A DNA stretch of 61,535 bases from Lewinellaceae bacterium. Lineage in GTDB: Bacteria; Bacteroidota; Bacteroidia; Chitinophagales; Saprospiraceae. The position numbers and the translations under genes are program-made. The notes below the pieces were generated by a model, which had not been told where the DNA came from, ran no database searches, and saw only the letters and a list, made by a program, of their open reading frames with translations. Of the stretch, positions 27,702 through 36,615 are shown in pieces (position 1 is the stretch's first letter; each line of letters starts with the position of its first letter). The stretch is taken from contig CANJPT010000011.1 in assembly GCA_947476195.1 (NCBI GenBank), positions 1-61,535 on the forward strand, given 5' to 3'.

Positions 27702-27735
27702 AGACCTATAAGGTTTTTAAAAACCTTATAGGTCT
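27702..27735. repeat. Perfect 34-bp palindrome
   Basis: Each half is AGACCTATAAGGTTTTT followed by its exact reverse complement, with no spacer. It lies between the decayed T9SS fragment and the second ECF sigma gene. The form suits a dispersed palindromic element or a hairpin terminator: the plus strand continues CGATTTTAG with only a short T run. Confidence 0.9.
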
Positions 27736-27830
27736 CGATTTTAGAAAATGTCCAGTAGTCTGGTCTTGCTCAATATTTTGAGCGGTATAGCATTGCTTTG
27801 CTGCGTCAAACACTTTTTTAAGCCCTACCC

Positions 27831-27838
27831 TAAGTTTG
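27831..27838 (+). promoter_or_regulatory. -7 box for the ECF/anti-sigma/CpxP-like operon
   Basis: TAAGTTTG, a perfect TAnnTTTG match. It would place the RNA start near 27845, after the most upstream TTG (27843). This argues for a start further inside the sigma gene. Confidence 0.45.
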
Positions 27839-27917
27839 TTGTTTGCAATTTTTAAGCACTCTGATTAAACTTCTTTTCCCTCCTACGGTCTTATCTCCAA
27901 ACTCGCACGAATTGCAA

Positions 27918-28484
27918 TTGACTGCAACTAAGAAGCCCTTGACGGACGATCAAATCATGGAATTATTGCGCTCCGAGCATTCATTCGAGCGTGGGTTTCG
28001 GTTGTTGATGACACAATACAGCGAGCGCCTTTATTGGCATATTCGCCGGATGGTGCAGGTACATGATGATGCAAACGACGTATTGCAAAACACGTTCATT
28101 AAAGTATACAGAGGCATTTCGAAGTTTGAAGGCAAGTCAAAATTGTACACCTGGCTTTATCGGATCGCGACAAACGAAGTGCTTACACATTTGCAAAGCC
28201 AGGCACGACATGCCTCTTCTTCGCTCGACGATGTGGACAATTTGCTATACAATCGTTTAAAAGCTGATGAGTGGTTTGATGGGGATGCGGTGCAAGCTAA
28301 ACTGGTATTGGCGATTGCCGAATTGCCCGATAAGCAAAAACAGGTATTCAATCTTCGGTACTATGATGAAATGCCGTATGAAGAAATGTCGCAATTGCTT
28401 AACACCTCCATTGGGGCACTCAAAGCTTCCTTCCACCACGCTACTAAAAAGATCGAAGCCGCTTTTTTGAACTATGAACCATAA
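27918..28484 (+). CDS. ECF-type RNA polymerase sigma factor
   Basis: About 188 aa. The start is uncertain: TTG codons lie at 27843, 27912 and 27918 and the first ATG is at 27957. 27918 is chosen because it follows the -7 box and keeps the KKPLTDDQIMELLRSE segment that precedes region 2 in relatives. Region 2 shows DDANDVLQNTFIKVYRGI and KLYTWLYRIATNEVLTHL. Region 4 shows LPDKQKQVFNLRYYDEMPYE and the recognition helix TSIGALKASFHHATKKI. It heads a three-gene unit with a single-helix membrane protein and a CpxP-like periplasmic protein, the arrangement expected of an envelope-signal sigma circuit. Confidence 0.88.
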   Translation: MTATKKPLTDDQIMELLRSEHSFERGFRLLMTQYSERLYWHIRRMVQVHDDANDVLQNTFIKVYRGISKFEGKSKLYTWLYRIATNEVLTHLQSQARHASSSLDDVDNLLYNRLKADEWFDGDAVQAKLVLAIAELPDKQKQVFNLRYYDEMPYEEMSQLLNTSIGALKASFHHATKKIEAAFLNYEP

Positions 28485-28504
28485 CCCCCATTAAAATAAA
28501 CACC

Positions 28505-29035
28505 ATGAAGAAGAAAGATATAGAAGACGAAATTTTGCCCTTCCTCAAAGAGTTGAAGGAAAAAGGGGACGGATTTAAAATCCCCGAGGGATACTTTGAT
28601 GCCATGGAGCAGGCTGTCCTCACCCGACTTTCGAATACAGGAGATCTGGGCCACCCCACGTTGAAAGTCGTGAAACGCCCTGGCTTGTTTCCGCTATCAA
28701 TAAGGTCACGAACGGCCACCGCTTTGGCTGCTGCCCTGGCACTCATATTGGCTGCAGTTTGGTTTATTCGTCAGCCAGCAGCCTTAGGGTCATTGCCGTT
28801 TGTGTCAACAGAATTGAATGAAGAGGACCTGGAATCCTATGTGCTGGAAAATGTGCACGACTTTGAACCATTGCAACTCGTCCTATTAACCCAAGATAGA
28901 ATTTTGGAACCAATGGATGAAATAATTCCTGCGGTACTAAAGAAAAGCCGTTCAGTTAATGATGAGCTCAACACCGAAGATTTGGACGAGATTATCAATG
29001 AAATGACGGATGAAGAACTCGAACAGATACTTTAA
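28505..29035 (+). CDS. Single-pass membrane protein, candidate anti-sigma factor
   Basis: A 176-aa protein starting 20 bp after the ECF sigma gene. A charged cytoplasmic N-terminus (KKKDIEDEILPFLKELKEKG, then FKIPEGYFDAMEQAVL) precedes one membrane helix (TALAAALALILAAVWFI, about residues 77-95) and an acidic external C-terminus ending in EIINEMTDEELEQIL. No zinc-binding anti-sigma motif (HxxxCxxC) is present. Gene position and topology are those of a membrane anti-sigma factor, which is inference. It is followed 23 bp later by the periplasmic partner candidate. Confidence 0.6.
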   Translation: MKKKDIEDEILPFLKELKEKGDGFKIPEGYFDAMEQAVLTRLSNTGDLGHPTLKVVKRPGLFPLSIRSRTATALAAALALILAAVWFIRQPAALGSLPFVSTELNEEDLESYVLENVHDFEPLQLVLLTQDRILEPMDEIIPAVLKKSRSVNDELNTEDLDEIINEMTDEELEQIL

Positions 29036-29058
29036 AATTACCTTACAAGCATTAAGCT

Positions 29059-29550
29059 ATGAACAACACCATGAGATATTTGCTATTTACAGCCCTGATT
29101 GTCAGTACTTTTGGTACTATGACACAGGCGCAAGTTGACCCTGAAAAACGAGAAGCCCGTTTAGCAGCCTACCGCGCTGAAGTATTCACACGTGTCCTGG
29201 ACCTTACCCCTGAAGAAGCCCAAGGATTTTGGCCCGTGTACAACGAGTACTCGGATAAGCGAGAGCAAGCGCAGCAAGAATTACGTCCCTCAAAGCAGCC
29301 CGACCAGATGAGCGATGCTGAGGTAGAAGAGCAAATTAAGCGGCATTTCGAAATGAAACAGCGCGAAATTGACTTGGAACGCGATGCCTACCAAAAACTT
29401 CGCAAAGTGCTTCCGATTCGGAAAATCGCCAAACTACCTAAGGCCGAGCGCGAATTCCGCGAATCCCTGGTAAAAAAACTCCAGGAGGTGCGGGAGCGCA
29501 AAATGGAGCACCCACAAAACAGGCCTCCAGGCGGACATAAGCGCCGTTGA
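29059..29550 (+). CDS. CpxP/Spy-like periplasmic helical protein
   Basis: A 163-aa protein with a signal peptide (MRYLLFTALIVSTFGTMTQAQ, preceded by four residues). The mature protein is almost entirely charged helix, with LDLTPEEAQGFWPVYNEYSD near the N-terminus, a pattern of periplasmic LTxxQ/CpxP-Spy-type and related sensor proteins, and a long EMKQREIDLERDAYQKLRKV helix. The tail is basic and Pro-rich. It is the third gene of the ECF unit, so it may act as the periplasmic stress sensor or as a chaperone controlled by the sigma factor. Both readings are inference. Confidence 0.65.
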   Translation: MNNTMRYLLFTALIVSTFGTMTQAQVDPEKREARLAAYRAEVFTRVLDLTPEEAQGFWPVYNEYSDKREQAQQELRPSKQPDQMSDAEVEEQIKRHFEMKQREIDLERDAYQKLRKVLPIRKIAKLPKAEREFRESLVKKLQEVRERKMEHPQNRPPGGHKRR

Positions 29551-29580
29551 GTGAGTTGTATTTTACTGGTTATAAAAACA

Positions 29581-29743
29581 GGAGAACCGGAAAACAGGAA
29601 AATTTAAAATTAAAAGGGGGAGAGCCGTTCTGCTAGGAGCATAGCGAAAATCTCAAATCTCAACGAAAAAATCAGTTTACACAAAATCCATTACACGTCC
29701 CCCGGGGCATCTCTACTTTTAATTTTCCTGTTTTCCTGTTCTC
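29581..29743. repeat. Imperfect inverted repeat with ACAGGAAAA words
   Basis: The left arm (29581-29617) contains GAACCGGAAAACAGGAAAAT and then AAAATTAAAAG. The right arm (29715-29743) is its approximate reverse complement, CTTTTAATTTTCC followed by TGTTTTCCTGTTCTC. The arms are separated by about 97 bp. It occupies the gap between the CpxP-like gene and the serine hydrolase gene. Confidence 0.75.
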
Positions 29744-29792
29744 TCATCCAAAATTCCAGTCAAGCTACAATTGGCGTTATCTTCGCGCCCCT

Positions 29793-30977
29793 ATGAAGTT
29801 TTTCCTCAGTTTACTCCTCATTTCCTTTGTTTTTTCGGATTGCTTTAATGCACCCGGGCAAACATCCCCTCCCACTGTTACCCAATCAGCTTCTAAACTC
29901 CCGCCCTATTTACAGGGTTTTATAGATGGATACGCCCGTTATTTCGAGGCGTCCATGAAGCTCACCCATACCCCTGGTGCAGCAATGGTAATTGTTAAAG
30001 ACAGCCAGATAGTCTTTATCCAAGGCTATGGCCCGCGCTTTGTGGGTGAGCATGATTCCATTGATGCACATACGGTATTCCGTATTGGCTCTTTGTCAAA
30101 AGGTTTCGCCGGAGTTTTGACCGGAATCATGGTGCAAGACAGTTTTATGCGCTGGGACGACCTCGTTCAAAAGTATTTCCCGTCCTTCACCTTACGCGAC
30201 CCCAAACAAGCCGCGCGTATTCAGCTTTGGCACTTGCTTTCTCACACCAGCGGCCTGCCTTATCATGCTTTTACCAATTTAATCGAGAAGGATCTTAGTA
30301 TTTCAAAGATCGTCTCTGATTACTTTCCTAAAGCTCCGGTTTGTGGTAAAGAAGGCGAGTTCTATGCCTATCAAAATGTTGCGATTTGTATTATTGAGGA
30401 CGTAATATTTCACCAAACGGGTAAAAGGTATCCTCAGGTTTTAGCGGAAAAGATATTTGCCCCTGCGGGAATGAAATGCGCCTCCTGTGATTACGAAAGC
30501 ATTTGTCGGGAAACAAATAAAACAATGCCTCATTTTGCCATGGGTTCGGGCATCTGGCGTGCAGATTCTATTTCATCTATTTACTACAATGCCGCCGCCG
30601 CCGGGGGCGTAAACGCAAGTATCTCCGACATGGGAGAGTGGCTCAAAGTACTCCTGGGCCATCGGCCCGATATTGTGGCTGATACTACGCTGGATCGAGT
30701 ATTTCACCCCGTGATCAAAACAGACAAAGAGCGGAGTATTTTTCCACACTGGCTTTCCCGCGATGCGGCTTCCTACGCACTTGGTTGGCGTGTGCTTGAT
30801 AATATGGGGGAAACCATCCTCTACCACGGCGGCTATGTCAACGGCTATAAAAGCGAAATTGCCTTTGACCGTCACGATGGCATCGGCATTTGTGTGCTGT
30901 TCAATGCGCATACAGAGTTGAGTAGTGCGTGTATTCCTGCCTTTTTTGAAAAGTGGAAGGCTGCTAAAAACAACTGA
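29793..30977 (+). CDS. Secreted serine hydrolase, beta-lactamase/class C fold
   Basis: A 394-aa exported protein with a signal peptide (MKFFLSLLLISFVFSDCFN, possibly a lipobox Cys). The serine beta-lactamase-like motifs are present: SxxK as SLSK near residue 99, the YxN-type motif as YQN near 191, and HGG near 344 in place of the KTG triad. Segments such as IQLWHLLSHTSGLP and GGVNASISDMGEWLKVLLG are typical of the PF00144 family (DD-peptidases, esterases, D-amino acid hydrolases). It may act on peptidoglycan peptides or small esters. Drug resistance should not be inferred from the fold. Confidence 0.9.
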   Translation: MKFFLSLLLISFVFSDCFNAPGQTSPPTVTQSASKLPPYLQGFIDGYARYFEASMKLTHTPGAAMVIVKDSQIVFIQGYGPRFVGEHDSIDAHTVFRIGSLSKGFAGVLTGIMVQDSFMRWDDLVQKYFPSFTLRDPKQAARIQLWHLLSHTSGLPYHAFTNLIEKDLSISKIVSDYFPKAPVCGKEGEFYAYQNVAICIIEDVIFHQTGKRYPQVLAEKIFAPAGMKCASCDYESICRETNKTMPHFAMGSGIWRADSISSIYYNAAAAGGVNASISDMGEWLKVLLGHRPDIVADTTLDRVFHPVIKTDKERSIFPHWLSRDAASYALGWRVLDNMGETILYHGGYVNGYKSEIAFDRHDGIGICVLFNAHTELSSACIPAFFEKWKAAKNN

Positions 30978-30981
30978 AAAT

Positions 30982-31012
30982 CGGCTGACCAGATTGCTCT
31001 GATCAGCCGACT
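30982..31012 (-). terminator. Hairpin terminator, minus orientation
   Basis: TCGGCTGA and CAGA pair with TCTG and TCAGCCGA around a TTGC loop, with one mismatch. On the minus strand a short T run follows, so it probably served the decayed gene to its right, and it also lies just past the serine hydrolase stop. Confidence 0.6.
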
Positions 31013-31054
31013 CAAATTAAGAAACAATTCACATTATTGCAACTCCTGAAAAGC

Positions 31055-31425
31055 TTATTCAATCACGAATTTACGGGTAACGTTATAATTAACACCAGCC
31101 ATTTGAAGGGTGTAAACTCCCGTTGGTTTGCCGGAAAGGTCAATATTAATGATTTGGTCATTGTCCTGAATAATTTGCTCCATCCTTAAACGCCCCGTAA
31201 TATCAAATACCCGTAGCGTTGCTCCGATTTCCAAGACGCCACCCACGTATACCGAGCCTGTTTATTGTTTTCGCTTTTACCGCAGGCCATATATCCACCA
31301 TTAGTAGCAGGGCATAAGCCATAATATTCTACATTAAATGGCAGATTGGAAATGCGATCCCACATTTTTTGGCCAGTAGCATTGGTCAGGATAGTATATG
31401 ACTGCTTCTTCGTAGTTCTATGAAG
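31055..31425 (-). pseudogene. Truncated and frameshifted T9SS cargo gene, 3' end
   Basis: The 3' part (31055-31246) encodes a good T9SS sorting domain: LEIGATLRVFDITGRL, IINIDLSGKPTGVYTLQMAG and a final VTRKFVIE. Upstream, a different frame carries KKQSYTILTNATGQKMWDRI and NGGYMACGKSENNK, the style of repeat-bearing beta-propeller cargo proteins like the gene at 59570. The two frames do not join simply: a TAA precedes the sorting-domain frame near 31267, suggesting a deletion or rearrangement. Nothing recognisable lies further upstream, so the 5' part of the gene is lost. Confidence 0.65.
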
Positions 31426-31706
31426 TAGCCTACTGGATAGGTGCTTTTGCAGATGTTCTTAATTTAGTTTCAAAGGTAATGGAATACATATTTAAAAAGC
31501 TTATGACAATAATCACTCAAACAGGTGATTTAAAGCTAAATCCAAGTGTTTATTAGCTACTTACGGGGCTGATTATGAATAGCGTTTTTCCAATTCTTCA
31601 GTTTTGTATTTTGAATTCAAATTTTCTTACTTCTTTTGTCAGGAAAAGAGCGTTAACGCGAACGCTCGTTTAATCTATTTTTTGTCTGAAAAAAGATCCA
31701 GTCGGT
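31426..31706. other. AT-rich gap before the first TonB receptor gene
   Basis: About 280 bp, strongly A+T-rich, between the decayed T9SS gene and the TonB receptor. A TTTTG-TATTTTG stretch near 31602 is a partial promoter match. No cobalamin or other riboswitch core, repeat or ORF was recognised. Confidence 0.5.
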
Positions 31707-34604
31707 ATGAAGCAAACTTACAAAACTTTGATTGTCAGCTTTTTTTTCCTGCTTTGCTGTGGTGCTTGGCTCAATGCCCAGATTATCATCAAAGGAAAGG
31801 TACGGGATGCTGAAAGTGGCGATGATCTCATTGGCGCCAGTGTGGTGCTGGCAAACGGAGGCGGTGGTGTACTTACCAACTACAATGGCGAGTTCAACCT
31901 AAAGGCCGAAGCTTTTCCTGTAATTATCAAAGTCTCATACACAGGTTATGAGGCACAAGAATTGGAAGTGAAAGACGCTGTACAGAAGATCGATGTGCGG
32001 CTATCCGTCGTCAGTATTCTTATGGAAGCAGCAGTGGTGGTGGGTCAACGAATTGATGACAAACTCAAGTCTGCCCCGCTCACAGTAGAAAATATGGATG
32101 CCATTGCCATCAAACAGACGGCTTCCGTAAATTTTTATAACGGACTTGGAAACCTGAAAGGAGTGGATCTCACAACCGCATCACTTGGCTTCACCATCAT
32201 AAATACCAGAGGATTTAACTCGACCAGCCCTGTGCGCTCTCTTCAAATTATTGATGGGGTAGACAACCAGGCACCTGGATTAAATTTTTCACTAGGTAAC
32301 TTCCTTGGCACCAGTGATTTGGATGTGACAAAGGTAGACCTGATTCAAGGTGCCAGCTCGGCGTTTTATGGCCCGAATGCTTTTAACGGCGTTATCTCGA
32401 TGGAGACTAAAAATCCATTTGTACATAAGGGTTTGTCTGTATCCATAAAATCAGGTGAGCGTAACCTTTGGGAAGGAGCCATCCGTTGGGCGGACGCTTT
32501 TAAAAACAAGAAGGGCAACGAGTTTTTTGCTTATAAACTTAATTTATTCTACCTAAGAGCGGACGATTGGGAGGCAAATAATTACGAGCCAGTGACCGGG
32601 ACAGAGTCTGGAGGGAAGTTTTATACCACGGAAACAAATCCGGGCCGCTATGATGCGGTGAACATTTATGGCGACGAATATGTACCGCGATTTGATGCTT
32701 CAAGCAATGCTGCATGGAATAGTACCAGGGCAGGGTTAAATATTTATCATCGTACTGGATACCGGGAAACTGATTTAGTGGATTACAATACAAGAAACAC
32801 CAAAGCGAATGCCGCGTTCCATTTCCGTACAAACCCGGCTAAAGGCTTTGAATCTCCCGAACTTATTTTTTCTTCCAGTTTTGGTTCGGGAACAACGGTA
32901 TATCAAGGGGATAACCGATTCAGTTTACGCAATATCCTGTTTGCGCAAAACAGAATTGAATTCAGGAAAAAAGATAAGTTTTTCCTTCGGGCCTACGCTA
33001 CAAACGAAGATGCCGGCAATTCTTTCGACCCCTATTTCACGGCTCTTAAGATGCAGCAGATTACCAAAGACAACCAAAGATGGGCATCTGATTACGAGAA
33101 GTGGTGGACTTCGCCTAGTCTTGGAAATGTCTACTTTGGTAAGATGGAAGAGCAATGGGGGTTTCCTACGCCTGCGACTAATATTGCTACGTCTGCTGAA
33201 CTTGCGGCAATTGATAGCTGGATGCTCTTGTATCGGGATTCATTGGCTGCACAGCATACATTGGCCGAGGCCTATGCAAACAAAGCGCACAATTTAAATG
33301 GCCAAACGAAGGCGTACGATTTTTATCAGCCCGGTACGGCGCGTTACGACTCGCTTTTTAATGATTTCGCCTCTCGTAAATCAAATCAGGGTGGCACACA
33401 GTTCTTTGATAAATCTGCGCTATACCATGCGCATGGGGAGTACCGGTTCACCCCTAAGTTCTTGAATTATTGGTCTGTGGGAGCAAATATGAGACTTTAT
33501 CGACCGGTCTCTGAAGGAACGCTTTTCTCCGATACGATTACTTACAGTCGCGATACAAATGGTATCGTATTGGATTCTGCGTACCGAAAAATTCAGAATC
33601 AGGAGTTCGGCATTTATAGTGGAGTGGAAAAAACGCTGGGCGATTGGAAACTGAACGGAACCATACGGGTGGACAAAAACCAGAATTTTGACTGGCTAGT
33701 TACGCCCGCCGTTTCTGCGGTTTGGAATCCTTCCGAAAATAACTACCTCCGGGCTTCTTTTTCCTCCGCTATCCGGAATCCTACCCTGACAGACCAGTAT
33801 CTTTTTTTAGATGTGGGCCGTGCTACGCTTTTGGGAAACATTACAGGGTTTAATAATCTGATTACACTCAACTCTCTTCGCGAATACCTGGCGTTGCCTT
33901 TTCCAACGCCAGATAAGCTCAAGTACTTTGATGTAGCACCCATTCAACCAGAGAAGGTGAAGACATTTGAATTGGGCTACCGGACTACCTGGTTTAAAAA
34001 ACTTTACGTGGATGCAGGCTATTATTACAGCATTTATGATAATTTTATCGGCTACAACATTGGTATCGATGCAAAGATCGACCCATTCTTTGGGCTGGAT
34101 TACAAATCCATTCAAGCCTATCGGATCGCGGCCAACTCTACGAACACGGTCACGACCCAAGGTTTGGCAATTGGTACCAACTACTATTTTGCCGACTATT
34201 TTATGGTGCAAGCTAATTACTCCTGGAACCGCTTGAATACTGCGGTGGACGATCCGATCATTCCTGCATTCAATACCCCAGAACACAAGTATAATCTTGG
34301 CATCAGTGGGCGCGATTTACTGGTGAGCAGAAAAAATAAAAAACTTCTATGGGGCTTCAATGTTAACTACAAATGGATACAAGGCTTTACTTTTGAAGGT
34401 TCACCCCAATTCACAGGTTATATCCCGACTTACGACATGGTGGATGCTCAGGTAAATTTAAACGTACCGATTAGTGACGCTCAATTGACATTCAAGCTTG
34501 GCGCAGCCAATTTGTTTGACAAACGCAGGTACCAGACCTACGGAGGACCACTGATTGGTCGAATGGCTTATTTAAGTATGGTGTACGATTGGAAAAAGAA
34601 ATAA
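31707..34604 (+). CDS. TonB-dependent outer-membrane receptor
   Basis: A 965-aa receptor with a signal peptide (ending WLNAQ), a carboxypeptidase-like regulatory domain (about 25-115, KGKVRDAESGDDLIGASVVL), a plug domain (about 120-240, RSLQIIDGVDNQ and VDLIQGASSAFYGPNAFNGVI) and a C-terminal beta-barrel. The TonB box is not obvious. It imports a large or scarce nutrient across the outer membrane using TonB/ExbBD energy. There is no SusD partner; instead the next gene encodes a T9SS alpha/beta-hydrolase-fold protein 96 bp downstream, and the two may process and import the same substrate, which is unknown. The C-terminus (GRMAYLSMVYDWKKK) ends in an aromatic strand as expected. Confidence 0.92.
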   Translation: MKQTYKTLIVSFFFLLCCGAWLNAQIIIKGKVRDAESGDDLIGASVVLANGGGGVLTNYNGEFNLKAEAFPVIIKVSYTGYEAQELEVKDAVQKIDVRLSVVSILMEAAVVVGQRIDDKLKSAPLTVENMDAIAIKQTASVNFYNGLGNLKGVDLTTASLGFTIINTRGFNSTSPVRSLQIIDGVDNQAPGLNFSLGNFLGTSDLDVTKVDLIQGASSAFYGPNAFNGVISMETKNPFVHKGLSVSIKSGERNLWEGAIRWADAFKNKKGNEFFAYKLNLFYLRADDWEANNYEPVTGTESGGKFYTTETNPGRYDAVNIYGDEYVPRFDASSNAAWNSTRAGLNIYHRTGYRETDLVDYNTRNTKANAAFHFRTNPAKGFESPELIFSSSFGSGTTVYQGDNRFSLRNILFAQNRIEFRKKDKFFLRAYATNEDAGNSFDPYFTALKMQQITKDNQRWASDYEKWWTSPSLGNVYFGKMEEQWGFPTPATNIATSAELAAIDSWMLLYRDSLAAQHTLAEAYANKAHNLNGQTKAYDFYQPGTARYDSLFNDFASRKSNQGGTQFFDKSALYHAHGEYRFTPKFLNYWSVGANMRLYRPVSEGTLFSDTITYSRDTNGIVLDSAYRKIQNQEFGIYSGVEKTLGDWKLNGTIRVDKNQNFDWLVTPAVSAVWNPSENNYLRASFSSAIRNPTLTDQYLFLDVGRATLLGNITGFNNLITLNSLREYLALPFPTPDKLKYFDVAPIQPEKVKTFELGYRTTWFKKLYVDAGYYYSIYDNFIGYNIGIDAKIDPFFGLDYKSIQAYRIAANSTNTVTTQGLAIGTNYYFADYFMVQANYSWNRLNTAVDDPIIPAFNTPEHKYNLGISGRDLLVSRKNKKLLWGFNVNYKWIQGFTFEGSPQFTGYIPTYDMVDAQVNLNVPISDAQLTFKLGAANLFDKRRYQTYGGPLIGRMAYLSMVYDWKKK

Positions 34605-34700
34605 GATCTTTTAAAATATTTTTGCTCGAAAATCTCCTCTAAACCAGCGATAACAAAACTAACAACTCAACTATCATTAACTTAATTCATCGTTCAAGAC

Positions 34701-36248
34701 ATGAAAAACTTTATTACACTTCTCTCCATTCTGTTTTTGTGTGCTGTCGGTACAGCAACGGCGCAGGAGCGGTACAAAGACCAGATATTCTCTGAGGTCA
34801 GTACTAATATTGACGTTTATGGCTCAAACTTTACTGTGTTGACCCTTGGAGTTCCATCAATTGCCCATACAGTTCGCCAACCGCTTACTATGCGTGTGTA
34901 TCAGCCTGTAGGTGATACAGAGACTAAACGTCCATTGGTTATCTACATGCATACGGGTAACTTCCTTCCGTTCCCGCAGAACAGTGGCTGTTATGGTACC
35001 ATCAATGACTCTTCTTGTGTAGAAATTGCTACCCGCCTGACTAAAATGGGCTATGTTGTGGCAGTCATTGACTACCGCCTGGGCTGGAACCCACTGGCTA
35101 CTACAGAGTTGGTGCGCCGGTTCACACTTATCAACGCTGCTTATCGCGGGGTACAGGATGCCCGTACCTGTGTTCGTTATTTCCGCAAAACTGCGGATGT
35201 TGGGGGTAATCCATACAAAGTGGATACCGATAAGATCATTCTTTGGGGACAAGGAACAGGTGGTTATATCTCCATGGCTTGCGCGACCCTGAACAATTAC
35301 ACAGACATCATTAATACCTCAGAGCCGGGCAAATTTATGCTCAATGCTACCACACCAATGATCATTCAGCCATATAATGGAGACATTTATGGTAATCCAC
35401 CTGCTCCGCAGGCGAATTGTATTGTTGATGCTGCTTATAACTCTTTCACCGGTATACCGATTGGTGACACACTTTGTGTGCCAAACCACGTTGGTTATTC
35501 CTCTGACTTTGCCATGTCGGTGAATATGGGCGGTGCCTTAGGGGACAAATGGTGGTTGGATGCTCAGGCTCCCCCTATGGTGTCATTCCACGTTTTAAGC
35601 GATCCTTATGCGCCTTGTACGGAAGGCCTTGTAGTAGTACCACTTCCTCCGGACTTCCCTCCTGTAGTTAACATTACGGGTTCCTGTGGTGTTCAATCTT
35701 TGATTGAAAGCGATTTCCACACAAACGATGTGTTCAAGAAGTCCGATGATTGCAACAATAGCCCATACATTAACGCTGCAAATGCGATCAATGGTGGCCG
35801 CACAGGATTTTATCCTTTTATTGGCACTCCAGGTGATCAATCTGGCCCATGGGAATGGGCATCTGTACCTCCAGCTACTGCTAACTGTAATCCGAATGCA
35901 GTAACTGCGCGTGCGTACATTGATACTATTGTTGGTTACACCGCTCCTTTGGCTTGTCGTGCGCTCGGCTTATGCTGCCTGGTTGGTACCACAAACCTCG
36001 TGAAATCTAACATTGACCTCAATATTGCTCCAAACCCAGCTTCAAACGAAGTGACGCTGACCGTGCCGAGTGAATTCCTGATGCAAGGAATAGAACTCTT
36101 TGACGCAAGCGGCCGTTTGGTAAGCTCTATTCAGGGCATCAATCACAGCTCTGCTATGTTGCAGCGCGGCAATCTTCCTGCAGGTATTTATACCGCTAAG
36201 GTGTATTTCGCAGAAGGTGTGATGGCGCGTATGATCATTTTTGAATAG
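34701..36248 (+). CDS. T9SS-exported alpha/beta hydrolase-fold protein without nucleophile Ser
   Basis: A 515-aa secreted protein with a signal peptide (MKNFITLLSILFLCAVGTATAQ), an alpha/beta hydrolase-like domain (about residues 50-330) and a T9SS sorting domain at the C-terminus (IAPNPASNEVTLTVPS to ARMIIFE). The strand and helix around the usual nucleophile read IILWGQGTGGYISMACA, where carboxylesterases have G-x-S-x-G; the Ser position is Gly. The oxyanion region reads YMHTGNF instead of HGGG. It may be a noncatalytic binding protein or use another residue. It follows the TonB receptor on the same strand and probably forms one unit with it, ended by the strong terminator at 36280. Confidence 0.8.
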   Translation: MKNFITLLSILFLCAVGTATAQERYKDQIFSEVSTNIDVYGSNFTVLTLGVPSIAHTVRQPLTMRVYQPVGDTETKRPLVIYMHTGNFLPFPQNSGCYGTINDSSCVEIATRLTKMGYVVAVIDYRLGWNPLATTELVRRFTLINAAYRGVQDARTCVRYFRKTADVGGNPYKVDTDKIILWGQGTGGYISMACATLNNYTDIINTSEPGKFMLNATTPMIIQPYNGDIYGNPPAPQANCIVDAAYNSFTGIPIGDTLCVPNHVGYSSDFAMSVNMGGALGDKWWLDAQAPPMVSFHVLSDPYAPCTEGLVVVPLPPDFPPVVNITGSCGVQSLIESDFHTNDVFKKSDDCNNSPYINAANAINGGRTGFYPFIGTPGDQSGPWEWASVPPATANCNPNAVTARAYIDTIVGYTAPLACRALGLCCLVGTTNLVKSNIDLNIAPNPASNEVTLTVPSEFLMQGIELFDASGRLVSSIQGINHSSAMLQRGNLPAGIYTAKVYFAEGVMARMIIFE

Positions 36249-36279
36249 AAGGGTTTTAAGAACACTTCTGAGGTATTGA

Positions 36280-36320
36280 TAAACCCGCCGGGCTTTAGCT
36301 CCTGGCGGGTTTATTTTTTT
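36280..36320 (+). terminator. Rho-independent terminator of the TonB/hydrolase unit
   Basis: TAAACCCGCC (36280-36289) pairs with GGCGGGTTTA (36304-36313) and is followed by T7. Confidence 0.9.
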
Positions 36321-36359
36321 ATGGATCACATTAACTATTTTAGCCCAAACCCAGCGTAC

Positions 36360-36515
36360 CAATTCCTGGTCATTTCCACGAATCTGGTAAAATCCAATCT
36401 TGCCCTCAAGATCACGTCAAACCTGGCAACCAACAAAGTGAACCTCATCGTGAACAATCCGGATTGTTTGTGCCAGCGCCTGAACTAAGTGGTAAAATGG
36501 TGCCAAACCCGTTTC
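36360..36515 (+). pseudogene. Decayed copy of the upstream T9SS sorting domain
   Basis: One frame reads NLVKSNLALKITSNLATNKV, closely parallel to NLVKSNIDLNIAPNPASNEV in the sorting domain of the gene ending at 36248. The copy stops after CLCQRLN, and the neighbouring frame continues ELSGKMVPNP, the position of DASGRLVSS in the parent. So a partial tandem duplicate, with one frameshift and point changes, lies just past the terminator. There is no start and no export signal. Confidence 0.65.
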
Positions 36516-36615
36516 GCTGCATCTTTTTAGATAACATCGGCAGTCTCCGAAACCACTACCTTTGGCCCCTCGACCAACATATCCCCAAATCCCCAAATAA
36601 GCAAATCACCACTTC

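Noticed and set aside
29793-30977. Antibiotic-resistance beta-lactamase
   Set aside because: The SxxK/YxN/HGG set is the general PF00144 fold; nothing specific to class C drug-resistance enzymes was seen.
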